Shown here: piece after piece, positions 59,914 through 64,000 of the stretch | How positions within the stretch are numbered: the first letter of the stretch is position 1 | How the letters are laid out: each line of letters opens with the position of its first letter | From: Myxococcales bacterium | GTDB taxonomy: Bacteria > Myxococcota_A > Bradymonadia > Bradymonadales > GCA-2716585 | Reading direction: 5' to 3' | NCBI GenBank assembly: GCA_002716585.1 | Contig: PBBL01000002.1 | Span: forward strand, 1 to 64,000 | DNA: 64,000 bases | Notes under the pieces: model-generated | Database searches by the model: none | The model's input: only the letters and a program-made list of their open reading frames with translations | What the model was told of the DNA's origin: nothing | Translations under genes and position numbers: made by a program

Positions 59914-60618
59914 TCACAGCGCGTAGCGCAGGAAGAACTGCGCCTGCCCCGCCGTCTCGAACGACATCGGGACCCCGCTGGTCGAGGCGCCGCTGGTCGC
60001 CTCCAGGCCGTGCAGCGTGTGCTCCAGCCCCTGCGCGTGGACCTCACCGTCGCCGCCGTGCCCATGGTCGGGGTGCTTCATGATGAACGCGCGGATGTTG
60101 GCCCCCAGCTTGAGGTGATCGGTGACGTTGATCTCACCGCCGATCCCCATGAAGCCGACCGGGTACCAGCCGTCCACGGTCGCGCCGTCCGCTACCATGT
60201 CCACCCGCGTCCACTCCGCGCCCCCACCCAGCTGCACGTAGGGCGTCACATAGAAGTCGGGGAACATGCGCACCCCCATCGACCCGAGCGCATGCATGGA
60301 GAGGCGATCCATGCCGTCGTTCACGACGTCGGCGGTCGCGTGGTACATATCCAGGGACACCTCGCTGAAGACCAGGCGGGTCACATCGACCGTCGCGAAG
60401 ACCCCCACGCCGTCCATCCGGCAGTCTTCCCAGGAGGTCTCGCCCTCCGCCGTCGCCTGGCGAAAGCCGTACCCGCCCACCCGGGCGCCGAACCCCGGCC
60501 TCCAGGCCCGGTCCGCCTCCGCCGTCAGCTCAGCGTCCTGCGCCGCCGCGGGCAGGCTCCACGCCGCCACCATCGCCAACGACGCACCCCACAGCAGCAC
60601 CATCACGTTGTCTCTCAT
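59914..60618 (-). CDS. predicted outer-membrane beta-barrel protein
   Basis: The 234-residue product has a signal peptide (ending SLPAAAQDAE) and then alternating strands (GFGARVGGYGFRQATAEG, GVFATVDVTRLVFSEVSLDMY, MFPDFYVTPYVQLGGGAEWTRVDMV, FMGIGGEINVTDHLKLGANIRAFIM) and a terminal AQFFLRYAL as expected for a small porin-like barrel. A His-rich loop (KHPDHGHGGDGEVH) near residue 175 might bind metal. GGGGCAAGGA precedes ATG 60618. Function is unknown. Confidence 0.7.
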   Translation of the reverse strand: MRDNVMVLLWGASLAMVAAWSLPAAAQDAELTAEADRAWRPGFGARVGGYGFRQATAEGETSWEDCRMDGVGVFATVDVTRLVFSEVSLDMYHATADVVNDGMDRLSMHALGSMGVRMFPDFYVTPYVQLGGGAEWTRVDMVADGATVDGWYPVGFMGIGGEINVTDHLKLGANIRAFIMKHPDHGHGGDGEVHAQGLEHTLHGLEATSGASTSGVPMSFETAGQAQFFLRYAL

Positions 60619-60852
60619 ATCCTTGCCCCTCACGACATGCTATCAGGCCCTGCACGTCGACATAGCAACGCCCGTACCAACCCGGTCGAGGGACGTTCAG
60701 CGGCGTCGCGCCTCGTCCTCATCGGAGGTGACGGCGCGCCGCGCCCACGTCACCCCGCTCCGGTGTGAACGGACGTTGACACTCCAGGAGGAGAGCTACT
60801 CCAACGGCTTGGGGGCTGGGTGGGTTCAGCGCGCAGGTGGTGGGGAGGGGTG

Positions 60853-63564
60853 TTATTTGGCGTCGTACCAGCTCTTGCCGACCCCGACGTCCACGACGAG
60901 CGGCACCTTCAGGTCGACCACCCCGGACATCTCCTCCACGACCATGGCGCGGAGCGCCTCCAGGTGCTCATCGCGCACCTCGAAGACCAGCTCGTCGTGG
61001 ACCTGGAGCAGCATCCGGGCGTCCAGCTCGCCGTCGTCGAGGCGCTGCTGGATGCGGACCATCGCCATCTTGATGACGTCGGCCGCCGTGCCCTGGATCG
61101 GCGTGTTGATGGCGAGCCGCTCGCCGAGGGCGCGGATGTTGGGCTTGGGGCTGACCAGCTCGCTCATCGGGCGGCGGCGATCGAACAGGGTGCTCGCGTA
61201 GCCGGAGCGGCGCGCCTCTTCGAGCACGCCCGCGAAGTAGTCGCGGACGCCGCTGTACCGCTCGAAGTAGGAGTCGATGTACCGCTGCGCCTTGTCCTCG
61301 GAGATGTCGAGCGAGCGGGCGAGGCGCCTGCTGCCCATTCCGTAGATGACGCCGAAGTTTATGGTCTTCCCAGCCCGTCGCTGATCGGCGGTGACCTCCT
61401 CGGCGGCGACGTCGAAGATCTCGGCGGCCGTGCGCTGGTGGATGTCCTGGCCGCGGGTGAAGGCGTCGAGCAGCGCCTCGTCCTCGGACATGTGGGCCAG
61501 GATCCGCAGCTCGATCTGGGAGTAGTCCGCCGCCAGCAACGACCAGCCGTCCGGGGCGATGAACGCCTTGCGGATCTCGCGGCCGCGCGCGGTGCGGATC
61601 GGGATGTTCTGGAGGTTGGGGTTGGACGACGACAGCCGCCCGGTGGCCGCGACCGCCTGGTTGAAGTCGGTGTGGATGCGGCCGTCGCGGGCGACCAGCT
61701 CCGGCAGCGCGTCCACGTAGGTGGACTTGAGCTTGGCGAACGAGCGGTACTCCAGGATGAGCTTCGGCAGCGGATGCATGCTCTGGAGCTGCTCCAACAC
61801 GGCGTGGGCCGTGCTCGGGCCGGTCTTCGTCTTCTTGATGATTGGCAGGCCGAGGTCGTCGAACAGGATCTTGCGCAGCTGTAGCGGGCTGTCGACGTTG
61901 AACTCCTGACCCGCCGCCGCGTGGATCTGCTTCTCCAGGTCTTGAAGCTCGACCGCGTACTGGGCGCTCAGCTCCGACAGCAGCGCCGTGTCTACCAGGA
62001 CGCCCGTCATCTCCATCCGAGCGAGGATGCGCCACAAGGGCATCTCCAGCTCGTTCATCAGCCCGGTCAGGCCCGCCTCCTTGAGCTTGGGCGTGTAGGC
62101 GGCGTGGAGCAGGCGCGTGACGTCGGCGTCCTCGGCGGCGTACTCGGTGGCCCGCTCGACCTCGACCTCGTCGAAGGTCCGCTTGTTGCGGCCCTTGCCC
62201 ACCAGCTCGGCGTAGGAGACCACCTGGTACTTCAGCTCCTCGGCCGCCAGCGCGTCGAGGCCGTGCGACAGCTTGCTGGAGTCGAGCAGGTAGCTCGCCA
62301 GCATGGTGTCGAAGACGACCCCCTGCATGTCGATGCCGCGCTTCTTGAGCAGCGTCCAGTCGAACTTGACGTTCTGCCCCACCTTCTTGACCGCCGGATC
62401 CTCCAGCAGCGGCTTGAGCTTCTCAAGCACCCGCTCCAGCGGGAGCTGCTCTGGCGGGGTCGGCACCAGGTAGCGGTGGTTGACCGGCACGTAGACGCCC
62501 TTGTGGTCCTCCCACGCCAGCGCCAACCCGACGATCAGCGCCTCCTCCTTGTTGAGGCTGGTCGTCTCCAGATCGACGCAGATCGCCTCGTCCGTGGCCC
62601 GCATCGCCGCGATCGCCTCGTCCAGCTCCGCCTCGGTGAGGATCGTCCGGTACGCCTTGTCAGGCCCCTGGGGTAGCTCGATCTCGGCGCCTGACGCGTC
62701 GGCGCGCACCGCCAGCCGCTTGAGCAACGAGAAGAACTCAAACTCCCGGTAGAGCCCGCTCAGCTCCTCGTAATCGGGCTCGGTCAGCTTGAGCTTCTCC
62801 AGATCGAAGGCGATCGGGCAGTCGTCCTTGAGCTGCACCAGCTTGCGCGACAGGAGCGCCTGGGCGCCGTACTCGCGCAGGTTCTCCTTGCGCTTCTTGC
62901 CCCCGACCTTCTCGATGTTGTCGAGCAGGTTCTCGATCGAGCCGAACTCCTTGATCAGCTTCCCCGCCGTCTTCTCGCCGATCCCCGGCACCCCGGGGAT
63001 GTTGTCCGAGCTGTCGCCCGCCAGCCCCAGCACGTCCGCCACCTGCTCGGGCGGCACCTGAAAACGCTCGACGACGTCCTCGACGTGGAACTCGCGGTCG
63101 CGCATCGTGTCGATCATGATGACGTCGTCGGTGATCAGCTGCATCAGATCCTTGTCCGAGCTGATGATCACCACCGGCACGCCCGCCTCGTTCGCCTTGC
63201 GGACCATCGTCGCGATCAGATCGTCGGCCTCCACGCCGACCTGCTCCAACACCGGGATCCGGTTCGCACGCACGATGTCCCGCACCCGCGGCATCTGGAG
63301 CGCCAGCTCGTCGGGCGGGGCGTTGCGGTTGGCCTTGTACTGCTCGTACATCTCCGTCCGAAAGCTCTCGCGCGACGCGTCAAACGCCACCGCCAGATAG
63401 GCTGGCTTGAAGGTGTCCATGAGCTTGCGCAGCATGTTCACGAACCCGAACAGCGCCCCGGTCGGGAAGCCCTGCGTCGTCGAGAGGTGGGAGCGGGCGT
63501 AATACGCCCGGAAGATGTAGCCGCTGCCGTCAACGATGTAGAGCTTCTTGTCCTGTTCACTCAT
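60853..63564 (-). CDS. polA: DNA polymerase I
   Basis: This 903-residue Pol I has all three domains. The 5' nuclease (about 1-290) has LYIVDGSGYIFRAYYA, AFDASRESFRTEMY and GVPGIGEKTAGKLI. The proofreading exonuclease (about 315-500) has VDLETTSLN, GQNVKFDWTLL and YAAEDADVTRLL, with its acidic residues intact. The polymerase has LLAADYSQIELRILAH, RRAGKTINFGVIYGM and LLQVHDELVFEV. It works in repair and Okazaki fragment maturation. ATG 63564 is chosen over 63627 by homology of the N-terminus. The promoter candidate is at 63628-63656. Confidence 0.97.
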   Translation of the reverse strand: MSEQDKKLYIVDGSGYIFRAYYARSHLSTTQGFPTGALFGFVNMLRKLMDTFKPAYLAVAFDASRESFRTEMYEQYKANRNAPPDELALQMPRVRDIVRANRIPVLEQVGVEADDLIATMVRKANEAGVPVVIISSDKDLMQLITDDVIMIDTMRDREFHVEDVVERFQVPPEQVADVLGLAGDSSDNIPGVPGIGEKTAGKLIKEFGSIENLLDNIEKVGGKKRKENLREYGAQALLSRKLVQLKDDCPIAFDLEKLKLTEPDYEELSGLYREFEFFSLLKRLAVRADASGAEIELPQGPDKAYRTILTEAELDEAIAAMRATDEAICVDLETTSLNKEEALIVGLALAWEDHKGVYVPVNHRYLVPTPPEQLPLERVLEKLKPLLEDPAVKKVGQNVKFDWTLLKKRGIDMQGVVFDTMLASYLLDSSKLSHGLDALAAEELKYQVVSYAELVGKGRNKRTFDEVEVERATEYAAEDADVTRLLHAAYTPKLKEAGLTGLMNELEMPLWRILARMEMTGVLVDTALLSELSAQYAVELQDLEKQIHAAAGQEFNVDSPLQLRKILFDDLGLPIIKKTKTGPSTAHAVLEQLQSMHPLPKLILEYRSFAKLKSTYVDALPELVARDGRIHTDFNQAVAATGRLSSSNPNLQNIPIRTARGREIRKAFIAPDGWSLLAADYSQIELRILAHMSEDEALLDAFTRGQDIHQRTAAEIFDVAAEEVTADQRRAGKTINFGVIYGMGSRRLARSLDISEDKAQRYIDSYFERYSGVRDYFAGVLEEARRSGYASTLFDRRRPMSELVSPKPNIRALGERLAINTPIQGTAADVIKMAMVRIQQRLDDGELDARMLLQVHDELVFEVRDEHLEALRAMVVEEMSGVVDLKVPLVVDVGVGKSWYDAK

Positions 63565-63627
63565 GGTGCGAATACGCCTCGTGACCTGGAAGAGGCCGCG
63601 ACCTCTTGCAATTTGTTCAGCGCCCAC

Positions 63628-63656
63628 AGACTAACCCTACGCGCGCCGCCTGTAAA
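63628..63656 (-). promoter_or_regulatory. candidate promoter of polA
   Basis: TTTACA (63656-63651) and TAGTCT (63633-63628) are 17 bases apart on the reverse strand; the leader would be about 57 bases. Confidence 0.45.
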
Positions 63657-63708
63657 GGACGCCGCCCGCCGCCCGCGTTCAACCGCGGCCCGGTCGTTTG
63701 AGGCTGCC

Positions 63709-64000
63709 TCAGAGGTGCTGGAGGAGGATGATGATCGACGCGAAGAACAGCGCGATCGTCGCGAAGATGAAGATCAGCTGGAACAGCGCCTGGGTCCTCG
63801 CCAGGTTCCCCCCTGGCGCGAAGATCTGATCGAGCCCCTGCTCGCCCTCCTCCTCCAGCTCAGCGTGGAGGTCGGCCAGCATCTGCTGGGAGCGCCGCCG
63901 CACCCGCAGCAGGTTGAACACCACCAGGTACAGGATGATCAGCGCCGCCACCACCCCGGAGGCGATCAGCAGGCCCGTGATCGGCCCGCGCCAGGACTCC
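63709..64000 (-). CDS. membrane protein, C-terminal part (cut by window edge)
   Basis: The reverse frame is open from the right edge (ESWRGPITGLLIASGVVAAL...) to the stop at 63709, giving about 97 residues. Two hydrophobic helices flank a charged middle (LRVRRRSQQMLADLHAELEEEGEQGLDQIF), and the protein ends IFATIALFFASIIILLQHL. No family is recognised from this fragment, and its start lies beyond the window. Confidence 0.7.
   Translation of the reverse strand, partial: ESWRGPITGLLIASGVVAALIILYLVVFNLLRVRRRSQQMLADLHAELEEEGEQGLDQIFAPGGNLARTQALFQLIFIFATIALFFASIIILLQHL

Noticed and set aside
60776-60800. Perfect TTGACA on the + strand
   Set aside because: No -10 at proper spacing and no + strand gene downstream.

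Overview
The window is a GC-rich bacterial chromosome segment. Lipoprotein signal peptides followed by Asp/Thr/Gly-rich linkers are abundant. It carries a type IV pilus assembly operon, a sigma54 activator and an HD-GYP/GGDEF protein. Together these suggest a delta-proteobacterial relative (Myxococcota or Bradymonadales-like); this is inferred from gene style, not from a marker-gene comparison. No rRNA, tRNA, CRISPR array, transposase, integrase or prophage module was seen, so this is core-genome territory with scattered accessory lipoproteins.

Layout. 1-1337 (-): start of a site-2 protease (rseP-like) behind cdsA. 1579-5485: unknown lipoproteins and a HEAT-repeat protein. 5426-7798 (-): a membrane HD-GYP plus GGDEF protein. 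8277-9599: a sigma54 activator behind a nested inverted repeat. 9641-11205: a SAM riboswitch followed by a Cys/Met-metabolism PLP enzyme. 11350-13490: pncB-nrtR (NAD salvage and its probable regulator). 13816-17120 (-): three secreted or lipid-anchored proteins, two of which share a paralogous domain. 17236-25880 (-): pilM-N-O-P-Q followed by a fused aroK-aroB, with its own -35/-10. 26256-30439: an acyl-CoA synthetase, a three-gene envelope operon (CAP lipoprotein, lipoprotein, barrel-like protein) and an alkyltransferase-like protein.

30540-33059 holds a coiled-coil membrane protein and a DtxR-family regulator transcribed divergently from paired TTGACA promoters. 33318-38558 is the translation block rpsB-tsf-pyrH-frr, then polX. 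38680-40145 is a tandem pair of unknown paralogs, the second fused to a helix-hairpin-helix domain. 40152-45016 (-) reads lytic transglycosylase, methyltransferase, B12-binding radical SAM protein. 45270-50184 (+) holds RlpA, a PBP4-type carboxypeptidase and a penicillin-acylase-family lipoprotein, so 42.5-50.2 kb is rich in cell-wall enzymes. 50188-55082 has a HAD phosphatase and a three-gene biotin-dependent carboxylase operon, followed by a C-rich, G-depleted tract that looks like a Rho-loading site. 55727-60618 is mostly unknown envelope proteins. 60853-63564 (-) is polA, and a membrane protein runs off the right edge.

The observations most worth following up are the SAM riboswitch at 9641-9754, the PilQ secretin with a coiled coil of about 415 residues inserted between its AMIN-like domains, the paralog pair at 38680-40145, the nested hairpin upstream of the sigma54 activator, and the tandem biotinyl-like fold in the carboxylase carrier protein. 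No clearly new multi-gene defence or mobile system was found.
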